Positions 1 to 9,879 of a stretch of DNA of 64,000 nucleotides are shown piece after piece; position 1 is the first letter of the stretch, and each line of letters starts with the position of its first letter. Source of the DNA: Zizania palustris. Lineage: Eukaryota; Streptophyta; Magnoliopsida; Poales; Poaceae. The stretch spans positions 62,871,144-62,935,143 of the forward strand of contig JAAALK010000287.1 of NCBI GenBank assembly GCA_019279435.1, written 5' to 3'. The position numbers were made by a program, and so were the translations under genes. The notes below the pieces were generated by a model. That model did no database searches, was not told the DNA's origin, and saw only the letters and a program-made list of their open reading frames with translations.

Positions 1-804
1 GAGTAAAGGGGAACATACTCCGTCCTTGTATAAAATACCGTTGATTATTTGATAATTCCTAGCCCTGAGTTTCAATCTTGAAAATTGTGGCTCTTCAAAT
101 GAATTTGCTCCTCCTTGCAAAAGTTCCATGATCGAATTTCTCCAATCTGTACTTGGAATGCAAAGAATCTCTGCGGAGGGAATTTGTGGCACCGAAGGTG
201 TACTGAGCTCCTCATAAAAAGCTTCTTCTGGTATATCCATAGCTCCGGCTGCAGCTTTTGCTAAGATGTCCGCTTGCACATTTCCTGTTCTTGGTATACT
301 CCGAATTGAAATACCCTTGAATTGTGCTTCGATCTTATGGATTTCTTCTAAGTACTTTGCAAGCTGTGGATGCCGAACTTGAAAGCTTTTATCTACGTGC
401 CCTGCTACTATTTGAGAATCTGTCTTTATAACAACTCTTGTAGCCCCTAGAGCACGTGCTTTTCAGAGTCCCAGTAAAATCCCTTCATACTCCGCTATAT
501 TATTGGTAGACTTAAAATTGAGTCTTGCGGAGTACATTGCTCTTTGCCCTGAAGGCGAAATCAAAACTGCTCCAACACCTGCTTCGGATGCTTGGAAATC
601 CCCATTAGAAAAAACAGTCCAAATTCCTTCACTTGACTTCTCCGGAACCCACGTTGCAGGGGGAGTCCATTCTGCTACAAAATCTGCTAAGACTTGCGAT
701 TTGATTGCTGTCCTTGCCAGAAAGGATATGCCGAAGGGTGCTAGTTCAACTGCCCACTTTCCAATTCTTCCAGTGGAATCTCTACTTCGGAGCATATCTC
801 CCAA
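1..804 (-). pseudogene. pol: T1 second (archaeal-type) RNase H and linker toward integrase
   Basis: The minus frame from 804 reads SNGDFQASEAGVGAVLIS and then NNIAEYEGILLGL, the start of the extra RNase H of Tat elements (the first acidic residue of the usual D-G-A start appears as N here). A TGA at 463-465 interrupts it, but the same frame continues with KTDSQIVAGHVDKSFQV and the linker before the integrase zinc finger, so the stop is probably a point mutation (CGA to TGA would fit). The same region is readable at 56627-57007 in T6. It would remove RNA from RNA:DNA hybrids during reverse transcription in the virus-like particle. Confidence 0.75.
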
Positions 805-836
805 AGGATACGAAGTTGGTACAATTACATTATGAG

Positions 837-1358
837 CTAAAAATAATGCCTTAGCTTCCTCGAAGCCATTATTAGAGCATAAATGAATTTCTCAAGCTCG
901 AAATATCTTATTTTTGCTCCGGACAATGCTTCGGACACAAAGTAAACTGGATTTTGTACCAACTTCCCGTTGACATCAATCTCTCTGACAAGAACTGCAC
1001 TGACAGCAGAGCCAGTAGCCGCAAGGTAAAGGAGTAGGGTTTCGTCTGCAGTAGGCACCGTGAGTGTAGCAAGATTACTGAGATACTCTTTAATATCTTC
1101 GAAGCTTTTCTGACACTCTGGTGTCCATGCAAAATCTTCGGACCCTTTCAATGCTTTGAAAATAGGCAAACTTCTCTCCGCAGACCTTGCCAGAAATCTG
1201 CTAAGTGCTGCTAGACGACCTGTCAGCTTTTGCACTTGCTTCAAATTCTCTGGGGGAGCCATCTTTTGTAACGCAGTTATTTGAGTGGGGCTAGCTTTGA
1301 TCCCTCTGCTTGAAACTAGGTACCCTAACAATTTCCAGCCTACGCCCCGAACATACAT
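837..1358 (-). pseudogene. pol: T1 end of reverse transcriptase and first RNase H
   Basis: This reads LLGYLVSSRGIKASPTQI (connection between RT and RNase H), then LTGRLAALSRFLARSAE and the Ty3-type RNase H stretch LLLYLAATGSAVSAVLV with YFELEKFIYALIMASRKLRHYF at the end. It is in a different frame from the upstream RT; the shift lies in a GGGGCG run near 1345-1350, where the RT frame hits a stop directly after the CMFG motif. A one-base indel is the simplest explanation. Confidence 0.8.
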
Positions 1359-4036
1359 TTTTCGGAGTTAAGACGGATCCCACATGCCCGAAGGCTATTA
1401 AATGTTTCTGCTATGTCTAGGCTATGTTGGTGCTTAAAATCACTCTTGATTACAATATCGTCCATGTAGGCCTCTACATTACGACCTAGCTGATGACCTA
1501 GAGCCTTAGCAATTAACCTCGAAAAAGTAGCCTCAGCATTTCTTAAGCCAAAGGGCATTCTTACATAACAAAAGACTCCTGAAGGAGTTACGAAGCTTGT
1601 CTTGATTTCATCTTCGCGCTTCAACCAAATTTGATGGTAGCCGGAATACGCGTCAAGGAAGCTTAATAACTCCGAACCAGCAGTGGAGTTGACCAACTGA
1701 TCAATTCGGGGCATGGGGTAGGGGTCAAGGGGGCATGCTTTATTTAGAGATGTAAAATCAATACACATGCGCCATTTCCCTGAAGATTTCTTCTTAACGA
1801 AGACTGGGTTGGCTAACCACTCCGTATGAGCCACTTCTCTGATAATCCCAGCCTTCAATAATTTTTCAACTTCGTCTTTTGCAAGAACAGCTCTTTCCGC
1901 AGACATTTTTCGGAGTCCTTGCCGAACAGGCCGGGCCTGCGGGTTTACAAGTAAACTATGTTCAATAATATCCCGATTGACTCCAGTGATGTCTTCGTCA
2001 GACCAAGCAAAGACATCTAAATTCTCCTCAACTACTTTTTCCAAGGAGGTCGCAACTTCTGGAGGTAAATCTTTACCAAATTGAAATGCATATTCTTTAC
2101 CATCTTTAACAATAATCTTCGTTGCAATCTCTCCTTTAGGACTTGGTCTTGGGAAGGATTTCTTCGAAGATTTGGAAGGAGCTGAAAAATTTTCTTGATT
2201 ATTTTGCACATTATTCACTTGTCTTGGATCAAGAGGGGGGCCGTGACCATATTCCGCTCTTCGGGTGGTAGCTTGATCTCCGAAGATAGTGAGCACCCCC
2301 GCTTGTGTGGGCATCTTTATGCACAAGTAATTGTGGTGTGCCACAGCTCCGAACTGATTTAACATGCCTCTTCTGAATATGACGTTGTAGGCATATGGAG
2401 CATCCACGACGTCGAAGATTACTTTCTCTGTCCTGGCTAACAATCCTTCTCCGAAGGTAACTTCCAGGCCAATTTGGCCGAGTGCATCAAGCGGAGGTCC
2501 TGCGAAGCCTTGCAAAGGACGAGCCGCTGGAAGGAGGTGCTTTGTGGAGATGCATAATTGATCGAAGGCTTGAACAAAAATAATGTCTGCCGAACTCCCT
2601 CCGTCAATTAACACTCTTCGAACCTCAGTTCCTGCAATGTCAGCAGTGATGACAAGTGGGTCTGCATGTGGAAATTTAACACCAACTGCATCATCTGTGG
2701 AGAAAGATATTGGCACATGAGACCACTCGGGCATAGCAGCTACAGATGAAGAGGTTCCAATATGGCCCACCTCTCTGACATACTCTCTTCTCTGCCTCTT
2801 TGACATACTTCCTAGAGTACCTCCTCCGGAGATGGGGAGGACTACTCTTTTTTCTCGGTCTTGCCCTTCTTCTTGCTTCGGAGGTGGCATAATATTGACC
2901 ACTGGAGGGCGTCTTGCGGCTTCGAAGTTTTCTATCCGCGCCCCAGCCTGGACAGGCTCCGGGCGCACTTCAGCTGGAACTCGGTCAGTAGTACCTCGAC
3001 CCGAAGTTCTTTCCAGATACTCTCCTCTCAGAGCAAGTATAGCCTTACAAGTATCAGTTGCATGGCTTCGGTTTTCACCATGAATACAGCAGAAAAGGGT
3101 TTGGCCTTTGCCAGCCGGTTTCCCTGGTGGCCTCCAGCCGCTGGTCTTGGTTCCTGATGGTTGCGGAGCTCTTTGGGAAAACTTCTGCGGGGGTGCAATG
3201 TTCAGAACTTCCGAACGAGGATGCCTTTGCCCCCTACGCCTGTCATGTTGAACCTCGAAGCTAGGCTCTTGGTGCCGTGCTGAAGTTTTCACTTCCAATT
3301 TCACTTCTTGCAATATCGACGGGGTTGCAGCGGTTCTCCGAAGCCATCCTTCTTCTGACCTCGCATACTCTTTGAAATATGACATCAACTGAGAAACAGA
3401 AGATATGCTTTTCCGATGAAGTTTATCAAGGAGGCCTGGATGAATGACTCCCTCTCGAGCTGCATCAACTACTGAAGACGTAGTCAACCCTCAGATCTGC
3501 GACTTCGTATGAGCGAAGCGCTTGAAGTATTGTCTCAATGTCTCTCCAGGGAGCTGCTTCACCTGGAAAAGACTTCCCACTGACATTGGGGGCACAAAGG
3601 TGCCTTGGAAATTGCTTACGAACTTCTTCTTCAGTTGCCCCCGTGAATTAATTGATCCTGGCTTCAAGGACCAGAACCACCGCAATGCCACTCCTTGAAG
3701 AGCTAAGGGAAAGCATTTTGCCATGGTGTCCCGCACTCCTCCACTAGCTTCAATTGCTAGAGCATAAGAACGGACAAATTCTCCAGGATCCTCATCTCCG
3801 GCATACTTGCAAAGCTTCGAAGTCTTCAACTTCGGGTCGAAGCGAACTTTTTGCAGTTCAGGATGTAACAGAGATTCAGTATCAAAGGAGGCGTTCTCTG
3901 GGGCTTCAGGATAGATAGGTTCGTCGTCTTCAGGCACTTCTGGAATAACTGGGATGGCTTGAGAGCGAAGCCTATTTGCAGCTTCTTCTCGCCATCTCGC
4001 TACTTCAGCTTGGAGACTGGCCATTTGAGCGGCCAT
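1340..4036 (-). pseudogene. gag-pol: T1 gag (main part), protease and reverse transcriptase
   Basis: One minus frame covers the Gag core (WFWSLKPGSINSRGQLKKKF, then PGETLRQYFKRFAHTKSQ), a Cys/His stretch (CCIHGENRSHATDTC), the aspartic protease site VLIDGGSSADIIF, and reverse transcriptase with KWRMCIDFTSLNKACPLDPY, SFLDAYSGYHQI, MPFGLRNAEATF and the catalytic YMDDIVI. A TGA at 3491-3493 splits gag; the frame is the same on both sides, so it is a nonsense change rather than a gag/pol boundary. The next ORF has no ATG at its start, which also argues for one original polyprotein. The ATG at 4036 is internal: the N-terminal part of Gag lies on the far side of the CACTA insertion. Confidence 0.88.
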
Positions 4037-4109
4037 ATCACCAAGATTGTCTTCATCTCATCCGGAAGGATCTTCCGGGTCTTGAGAACTGTAAGGATCA
4101 GTTCGGAGT

Positions 4110-4112
4110 GGA
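4110..4112. repeat. 3-bp target-site duplication GGA, left of CACTA-1
   Basis: GGA directly precedes the CACTAC terminus; the same GGA follows the TAGTG terminus at 6316-6318. Three-base duplications are the rule for CACTA (En/Spm) insertions. Confidence 0.85.
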
Positions 4113-4130
4113 CACTACAACAATACAGGA

Positions 4131-4412
4131 AACTTCCGTCGGCCAAAGCCAACGGAAGTTAGCCCTTTCCCGACGAAAGAAGTTAACTTCCGTCGGCAAA
4201 AGGCTAACTTCCGTCGGCATTTGGCCGACGAAAGCGGGTAGACGGAAGTTAGCTAACTTCCGTCGGCCAAACCTAGCCGACGGAAGTTACCAGGAAATCG
4301 TTAACTTCCGTCGGCCAAATGCTAGCTGACGGAAATTACTTTTTTTTCTTTTTCTTTTTTCTGTCGATGGGCCAATAACTTCCGTCGGCTAATGTTGGCC
4401 GACGGAAGTTAA
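4131..4412. repeat. CACTA-1 left subterminal repeat array (ACTTCCGTCGGC, both orientations)
   Basis: About a dozen copies of a 12-base motif, ACTTCCGTCGGC or its complement, occur within 280 bases. Many are arranged as facing pairs separated by 5-15 bases, so each pair can form a small hairpin. Known CACTA elements use such repeats to bind the regulatory transposase protein; binding here is inferred. Confidence 0.85.
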
Positions 4413-5285
4413 CTAAAAAATCCAAAAAAAAGAAAATTTGCTAGTTGACTACCGAGCCAAAGTTTTGGTCTCCCACCTAATCTGACCAGACCAAAAGACT
4501 GCAATGAGATGCCAGTTTTCAGGGAATTGTTAGGTTAGCTTTCGAATATTTCTTGTACACAAGGGTAAACCAACTTATATAAAAAACTGGAACACATATA
4601 CCATAGTATTGCAGTTCCAATTGTAAATGGTCTAAACTCTACATCAATGCAATGAAGAATTCAACAAAACACATTTTCGTATAAGTAGCATATCAGAAAA
4701 CAATATAGCATTGCAAGGCTAACCATATAAAACAGCCAATGTGATTGGACAACTGCATCCCACAGTACAGATTATCTCAACAGCACTAGAAAGTAGAAAA
4801 CAATATAGCATTCACAAACATTGTTAGAGAAAATATTAACAGTATGGCATTCCAAAACATCCTTCAGACATCTAAAATAAGAATCTTTTAAAAGGAGCAG
4901 TGAGATCTAATCAGTAGATAAACACAAAATGGCAATATGATGAATGCATATATCAAAAAGACTGCATGCATAGCTCACATTGATGATTAATAGCTATTCC
5001 CAAAACACTGGGCATGATAACAATGCTAATCAGCCACATCTGTCATCCTAATTGAATATTCTAGTTGGAAAGCTAACACATCAAATAAGTGGCACACATG
5101 CGATGTGAAAAAAACTGCTGCTTTTGAGCATAGCAAATAAAAGTGGTGTTCTACAGACAACATAAATGAACATTACCAGCATAAGCAAGTACGTCCAAAT
5201 GACAGCATTCAAAAATAATTCTCAATGTTTTGCTTCCTGCAATTCACTCGACCTCAGAAAGATATATTAACAATGCTAACACTTT
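4413..5285. other. AT-rich noncoding interior of CACTA-1
   Basis: No coding potential recognised on either strand. It is AT-rich and unlike the GC-rich stretch to its right. It might hold 3' untranslated or intronic sequence of the gene-like segment at 5286-6000, which points this way on the minus strand. Confidence 0.5.
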
Positions 5286-6000
5286 TCAGACTTGTACATT
5301 AAGCCAATTAGGTAAGAAAAGCACATCAATCATGCGAGATGTCTCCTGACCTGGTGCGCTACCTTTCTGTTGCGGAGCTTCCGTTGTTGTCGGCTTTGAC
5401 GGCTTCTCCTCAGAGCCCATCTCCCCAGCATCCTTCTTGTCGTCCTCAGCATCTGCAGAACCCTCAGTAGGAGCAGCGTTACTAGCTACTAGATCATCGA
5501 CTTTTGCGGAGGACTCGTTGCTCTGCACGACACCTGATCCGAAGAGAAAACACAAACAGAGAGTTAGCGCACACACAGAGATTGGACAACTGCATTCCAG
5601 ATCCGGGCGAGCGACGCTTACCCGAGAAGCGAAGCCGCGCCGAAGTCCTCCACCCACCCGCTGCACCAACCCGAGCACGGAGGAAGTGGAGGGGAGGCAG
5701 CGGAGGGGAGGCGGCGGAGGAAGAGAGGCGGGGAGATGGCAAAGGGGAGGAAGCGGAGGGGAGGCGGCGGAGGGCAGGCGGCGGAAGCGGGAGGCCGTGG
5801 AGGCAGCGTAGGCGGCGGGAGGCGGTGGAGGCGGCGGAGGTGGGCGGAGGCGGCGGAGGCCGTGGAGGTGGGCGGAGGCGGCGGAGGCGGCGGGAGGCCG
5901 GGGAGGCGGCGGAGGTGGGCGGAGGCGGCGGGCGTAGTCGCGCGGAGGCGACGGTGGGGAAGAAGAGAGAAGGGGAAAACCTAGGGTTAAAACAAGGCAT
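5286..6000 (-). pseudogene. Gene-like segment in CACTA-1, two exons (captured gene or element 5' exon)
   Basis: On the minus strand an ATG at 6000 opens a Pro/Ala/Ser/Arg-rich frame that runs to about 5622, where TCTCGG is followed by GTAAGC, a good donor. A pyrimidine-rich stretch ending TCTTCGGATCAG is a good acceptor near 5535. Joining them keeps the frame open (phase 1) and gives a hydrophilic acidic stretch including VVQSNESSAKVDDLVASNA and GSADAEDDKKDAGEMGSEE. I do not recognise the protein. CACTA elements are known to carry host gene pieces. A different view is that this is the element's own GC-rich 5' exon, since CACTA-2 has a GC-rich stretch at the same relative place. Confidence 0.45.
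5690..5960. repeat. GC-rich imperfect GGCGGAGG-type minisatellite
   Basis: The plus strand is almost pure G/A/C with many runs built from GGCGGAGG and GGCGGCGGAGG. On the minus strand this encodes Pro/Ser/Ala-rich low complexity. Unequal copying or slippage probably expanded it. The many GG and GGG runs could form G-quadruplexes. Confidence 0.7.
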
Positions 6001-6049
6001 GGGCTGAGAAAAAGAGGCGCGGCCTGCGGAAAAAAAAAGCGCGTGTACT

Positions 6050-6300
6050 TAACTTCCATCGGCCACATCTAAAGCCGACGAAAGTTAATTTTAACTTCCG
6101 TCGGCTTTTATGCTGGCCGACGGAAATTAAGGGATTTATACCGGGCGGGGAAAAATGCCTCTATCTTCCGTCGGCCACTGTGAAAAGCCGACGAAAGTTA
6201 GCTTAACTTCCGTCGGCTCCTTTAGGCCGACGGAAGTTAGCTAACTTCCATCGGCTTTTCGAAAAGCCGACGGAAGATAAAATAGCCGACGAAAACTTTT
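6050..6300. repeat. CACTA-1 right subterminal repeat array
   Basis: Same ACTTCCGTCGGC motif as at the left end, in facing pairs such as 6179-6240. One copy at about 6052-6070 has CGATGG in place of CGACGG, which creates an ATG reading MEVK into the GC-rich segment; the same change occurs at the matching place in CACTA-2. Confidence 0.82.
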
Positions 6301-6315
6301 TGTTTTCTTGTAGTG

Positions 6316-6528
6316 GGAACTTGAGGTGGAAGAGGAACTCCGGGTGGTCGAAGTATAGATGGAGTTGGCGGAGGAACTCCGTATGTTCGAGGAATAGGAA
6401 TCCCTTCCGGAGTTTGAAGTGGAGGAAACGTTGAAGGTCCTCCGACCTCAACTGTGTCTGGAGATATCACTCCGGAGGTCCAAGGGGACCTCCGAACAGG
6501 GTTACCAGTGGCGTTCCGCTTAGGAGGT
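6316..6528 (-). pseudogene. gag: T1 gag N-terminal part, cut off by CACTA-1
   Basis: Minus frame reads PPKRNATGNPVRRSPWTS then Pro-rich sequence with PIPRTYGVPPPTPSILRP, typical of the low-complexity start of Tat Gag. At the place where the start codon is expected the sequence is ATA (near 6526-6528), so the natural initiator may be mutated. The frame would continue at 4112 and downstream if the CACTA element and one GGA were absent; there is further decay around that junction. Confidence 0.6.
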
Positions 6529-6570
6529 ATGGTGTAAGGAGTTGGTAGAGAACGAAGTTTCTTGGACTAG

Positions 6571-6590
6571 GTTCCCCACGGACGGTGCCA
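6571..6590 (-). other. T1 primer-binding site
   Basis: Two bases inside the LTR the minus strand reads TGGCACCGTCCGTGGGGAAC. TGG followed by a tRNA-like 3' end is the expected start of minus-strand DNA synthesis. It resembles the Asp-tRNA complement used by several Tat elements, with mismatches; I do not assign the tRNA firmly. Confidence 0.65.
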
Positions 6591-6592
6591 AC

Positions 6593-7087
6593 TGTTGGCG
6601 TAAAAGATTACGCTAACAGGTTTCTGAAGATTAGAAACTAACAAACGAAGTGTTTGCGAAGTAAACTATTCCAAGCCTCCGAAAGGATAATAACTTAGAA
6701 TAGTTCGAAAGTGTGTATTGAATAACTTGTATTCGGTCCCTATTACAGGGTAGAACGGGGGGTATTTATAGGCCCAAACATTAAAGAAAAGACCTTCTTA
6801 CCCCTCTATTACAACCGACATAGTGGAAACTATTCGGTACCCTTAATAGGGCTAAAATGGTAAAAGACTAATCTAATGAGAAAGAAGATAAGTCTTCCAT
6901 CTTAACTGGCAAATAAGTTCTCGGGAGAGTCCAAGTTCGAAGATATACTCCGAACTAAAGCTTGTCATCATACTTCGAACTTGACTTGATGCATCTCCGA
7001 AATTATATGTTGAGAGGCTTCGTCTTTATCACCAGTCTTTATCTCGTCACTGCAATAACCCTGAAGATGGAATATTTTCCCCCAACA
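6593..7087 (-). repeat. T1 5' LTR, 495 bp
   Basis: Plus reading starts TGTTGGCGTAAAAGATTACG and ends TTTTCCCCCAACA, so on the minus strand it is TG...CA. A TATA box (TATAAATA, 6763-6770 on the complement) marks the promoter. Four other copies or pieces of the same LTR family are in the window: 7868-7982, 10278-10769, 39928-40421 and 57051-57536. Its terminal 26 bases form a hairpin. Confidence 0.9.
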
Positions 7088-7201
7088 CGAACCATGAATG
7101 ATTTCTCGTATTATTCGTGGTCGCATGATGAACGTCTTGTTTTTATTGATTTTTTATGGAATTTCAATAAAGGTCCTAATTTATTAAATCGGGGCATGAC
7201 A
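7088..7201 (-). repeat. Truncated gypsy LTR start (Del/Tekay-like)
   Basis: On the minus strand it begins TGTCATGCCCCGATTTAAT, the start typical of Del/Tekay chromovirus LTRs (from memory of such LTRs). The terminal TG lies exactly at 7201. It is cut on its other side by the T1 LTR. Confidence 0.5.
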
Positions 7202-7705
7202 GATTACCACTGTTCCAAAGTGGCCGTCGGAGGGCTTCCAGGCAGACCCACGAAGAGTATAGAAAAGTAAAGATAAAGTAAATATGATTCAAAGCTAGGG
7301 CTTTGTGGTTGATTTTGTCGGGGGGCCTCTGAACTGGCTTTTCCTCTATACTTATAGGGGCTAGTCTTCTAATCTCTAAATCTAATCTGCTATGATTCAG
7401 CTGACTCAAGTGTAGAGATAAACACTTAGCCAGAATTGGATCCAACTCTATCTCTGCCCAAAGTGGGCCTTCGGCTAGGTCCGTCGAAGCCTGCTCCTCG
7501 GGTCGAAGCTTCGGCGGAGTGGGCCTCCGAAGGCCTCCTGGCCGAAGGCTGTGGGCTGGCTGGAAGCTTCCGGAGCCCATAGCCCAATGGTCCTTTGGCC
7601 CTGTAGGGCTCCGACCTGACCCGAGACATGTGTATTTTCGACCCAAATTGCCAAAATTGATATTTTGACAACCTTAATCATTGATACCATTTTTTGCTAT
7701 CAACA
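7202..7705 (-). repeat. Partial LTR of the T3 family
   Basis: From ATTACCACTGTTCC to the terminal TTTTTGCTATCAACA this matches the last 500 bases of the T3 LTR at 32619-33121, including the ACTGGAAGCTTCC-like and CCCGAGACAT blocks. The rest of the LTR is missing. It is joined at 7706 to a copia gag fragment. Confidence 0.8.
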
Positions 7706-7867
7706 CTTTTTAACAATGAGAGCAAGTTCTTCATTATCTAAAGTGTCCACTTGCTCTTTTGTGACGGACACCAAGGAGGACAATGTAAAACCGCCCAAGA
7801 ATCTAAAACTAATGCCATGCTCCGAGGCAGGGAGTTTTCTTTTCCTAATCGAGATGCATTGGCAATC
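7706..7867 (-). pseudogene. gag: Copia gag fragment, left of T2
   Basis: Minus strand reads ASRLGKENSLPRSMALV and then, after a one-base shift, LSSLVSVTKEQVDTLDNEEL, matching the Gag region ahead of the zinc knuckle in the Sirevirus-like element (there ITEDQLESLGDDDLCLF). It is the downstream continuation of the fragment at 10770-11035; T2 separates them. Confidence 0.65.
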
Positions 7868-7982
7868 TATTGGCATAAAATATTACGCTAACAGGTTCTC
7901 TAAGATTAAGAACTAATAAATTAAGAGTTTGTGAAGCGGACTATCTCAAGCCTCCGTATTGGATAATAGCCCGAAATTGATT
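7868..7982 (-). repeat. T2 left end: inverted LTR terminus
   Basis: TATTGGCATAAAATATTACG...GGATAATAGC is the reverse complement of the last 115 bases of the LTR at 10278-10769, with scattered differences. It stops abruptly at the start of the accessory-gene remnant. Confidence 0.8.
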
Positions 7983-7989
7983 CTCTTGT

Positions 7990-9770
7990 GATATTTACAA
8001 AAAACTAGAGTTGCTGTTTCGGTCGAAGTGGATCCTCCTTCGATCGTCGCTCCTTCGAGCGAAGTCACTTCACCTGAAATAACTTCGGTCGTCGGAGCCA
8101 CTACCTCGACTAGAGCCTCAACTTCGAGTGAAGCTGAAGCTCCACCAGTGGTTGGAGCCACGCCACTCCTCGAAGCATCTACAAAAGTTAAGATATTTGT
8201 TAAATATTTATTGTACAGTGGTCATTTCAGGAATTTTGAAGGAAAAGTTCCAAGGTATACCTCCGTCCACACCTTGAGGGAGAATTTCGGGGGCCCCCAG
8301 AAATTCATACATCCAGAGGTATTCTTTGAGATCATCCCCTGAAGTCTGTTCTGGGGTAGCCGAAGTCGAAGCTCTGACTTCTGTCGCTACCACTCCGGTC
8401 ACGGGCGAGTTAGGATTTCCTAACTCCGATTCTAAGTCAACTGCGATGGGTTCGGAGGGGGCTACCACATCAGCCACCACAACTTCCTGAAGGGAGTCTT
8501 CAGCTACAACTTAGGTCTCACCCTCGTCATCCTGCAGCAAGTATTCTTCAAGTTTCTTTCCTATCTGTACGTTCGAATTTTCCTCTTCTGACTCCTGCAG
8601 CGAAGACACAGGTGGGGGAGCTTCGCTTTCTTTTCCCCTTTCTTGATGGGAGTCTTAGCGGCCTTCTTGGAGGCCTCGGCAGTAACCTTTCTTTTCTGGG
8701 AGACCACTCCCATCGAGTCGAAGTCTGGCAGAGGAGGAGGCTCCATTCCAAGAGCGCTTCATACTCGGTTGGAGCGTTCCCAGCTCCTAACCAGTTCCAC
8801 CCTTTGTTGCTTCTCTACTACAGTAGGGGCTCCGAGCACCCGTTCTGTAGCTCTGGCAATTTGCTCCAGAGCTAGCGCCAAAGGAGCCGCTGAAAGAAGG
8901 TAACATTCTAGTAAGTATGTTATCTGTTTTCTAATCAGTATTAATGCAGAAAGTACGAAGACTCACCTAGGCTTCGAAGCTCTCCCTCCGAAGCATTCTG
9001 GAATGCTATCAGCCACTCAGCTCCGAGAGGAGGGATCCAGAGGGCGATGAATTCTTCAGCCAGGTCCAGCATATTCATGCGGCTGGCCACCGAAGAAAGC
9101 AACCCAAGCCGCATTGAAATCAAGCTTGGGTTCGGAGTGACTTCGGCTTCCTTCTGATACCATATTTCTTGCAGAGGCCCCACGAGGCTGGAAGCTTCCC
9201 CTACCTCTGCGTAGAACCACCAGAGTATCCAATTGGTATACCATCGGCCATTGATTGCCTTTGCCGGAAAGCTCTTCACGTACTCCTTTCGAAGTTGGAA
9301 GTTGACACTTTCGAAGGCTACCAGCACCTTGGAATCCCCGGTCCATCTTGCGTCTTCGGCTGGTAGGAGGCTTCGTGGGTAGCTGCGAGGACCTCTGACC
9401 TCCCTTCACACCCTTCTGCCCGAAGGGCCCATTCAAAGACGGCTAGTCTAGCTATGGCGTTGGGAGATAGTTGCGACAAGGTAATGTGAAACATTTCTAG
9501 TACCTCTGCCATTCTGGGGACCCGAGTTCTCATCCCTGGGTCCAGTTTCCCATCCACTGCTTCCACGATAGACTCCGCCGTGATCGTCGACTACCCAAGG
9601 AAGAAGCTCTGCTTCAACAGCTTCTTGGACGGCGGGTGGAGCTCTCGTGGATTTTTGGGCCAAGAACCTCCCGGAGCTCCTGCCATTGCTGCCACTGCTG
9701 ATGCTGCCCAAGCCTGCCTCTACGCCAAGGCTCCCGCTGCTTTCGGAACTGTTGCGCTGGTCCTCGCCAT
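7990..9770 (-). pseudogene. T2 antisense accessory gene (Tat aORF), spliced and broken
   Basis: The minus strand carries an ATG at 9770 (MARTSATVPKAAGALA, then a stop at codon 17), followed by conserved blocks FPAKAINGRWYTNWILWWFY, EAEVTPNPSLISMRLGLL and DLAEEFIALWIPPLGAEW. An intron of about 77 bases (8890-8966: donor GTGAGT, acceptor TTTCAG, phase 1) leads to the block ERVLGAPTVVEKQQRVELV; a further intron ends in CTTTTGTAG near 8180, followed by a Ser/Thr/Glu-rich part. The same blocks and intron places occur in T5 in the opposite window orientation. Tat elements are known to carry such extra genes antisense to pol; their function is unknown. Not translatable as it stands. Confidence 0.65.
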
Positions 9771-9871
9771 CGGGCTAATCACTTAGAGAAGTTGGGGAGA
9801 GTTTGAAGGTTGAAGTCCGGAGGTTTAGAACTAAGAGCTCTGTAAAAATTTCCGTTGTGGCTCGATTCCCC

Positions 9872-9879
9872 TTTTTATA
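9872..9879 (-). promoter_or_regulatory. TATA box of the T2 accessory gene
   Basis: The complement reads CTATAAAAAG, 102 bases before the ATG at 9770. T5 and T7 have a TATA-like box at nearly the same distance from their accessory-gene ATG. Confidence 0.6.

Larger units (their letters stand above)
4113..6315. mobile_element. CACTA-1: non-autonomous CACTA (En/Spm) transposon, 2203 bp
   Basis: Ends are CACTACAACAATACAGGAA on the left and TTTTTGTTTTCTTGTAGTG on the right, flanked by GGA duplications. Inside both ends lie dense direct and inverted copies of ACTTCCGTCGGC / GCCGACGGAAGT, the typical subterminal transposase-binding architecture of this superfamily. No transposase motif is present, so movement would need a helper; CACTA-2 at 23736-28709 shares the same subterminal repeat and is of the same family. 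The interior holds AT-rich noncoding DNA (4413-5285) and a GC-rich, intron-containing gene-like stretch (5286-6000). It disrupts gag of T1. Confidence 0.9.
1..7087 (-). mobile_element. T1: Tat-lineage Ty3/gypsy retrotransposon, minus strand, 3' part outside window
   Basis: Read on the minus strand the order is LTR (7087-6593), primer-binding site, gag, protease, reverse transcriptase, RNase H, second RNase H, then the linker to integrase at the window edge. Integrase and the 3' LTR are off the left end. Two successive RNase H domains are the hallmark of the plant Tat group (family knowledge). A CACTA transposon (4113-6315) sits in the 5' part of gag. The reading frame is broken by in-frame stops and one shift, so the copy cannot make a complete polyprotein. 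The right flank of the LTR (7088) lies in a piece of another gypsy LTR, so T1 inserted into older repeat DNA. Confidence 0.88.

Noticed and set aside
5437..6007. Plus-strand Arg/Gly/Glu-rich ORFs opposite the GC-rich part of CACTA-1
   Set aside because: They are translations of the GGCGGAGG minisatellite with no domain-like content; long frames are expected in stop-poor GC-rich DNA.
7946..8342. Plus-strand Ser/Thr/Val/Glu-rich ORF suggesting an internal inversion of the T2 accessory gene
   Set aside because: The minus strand carries a better match to the T5 exon after an acceptor site (CTTTTGTAG); both strands look similar because of low complexity. Only the LTR end is inverted.
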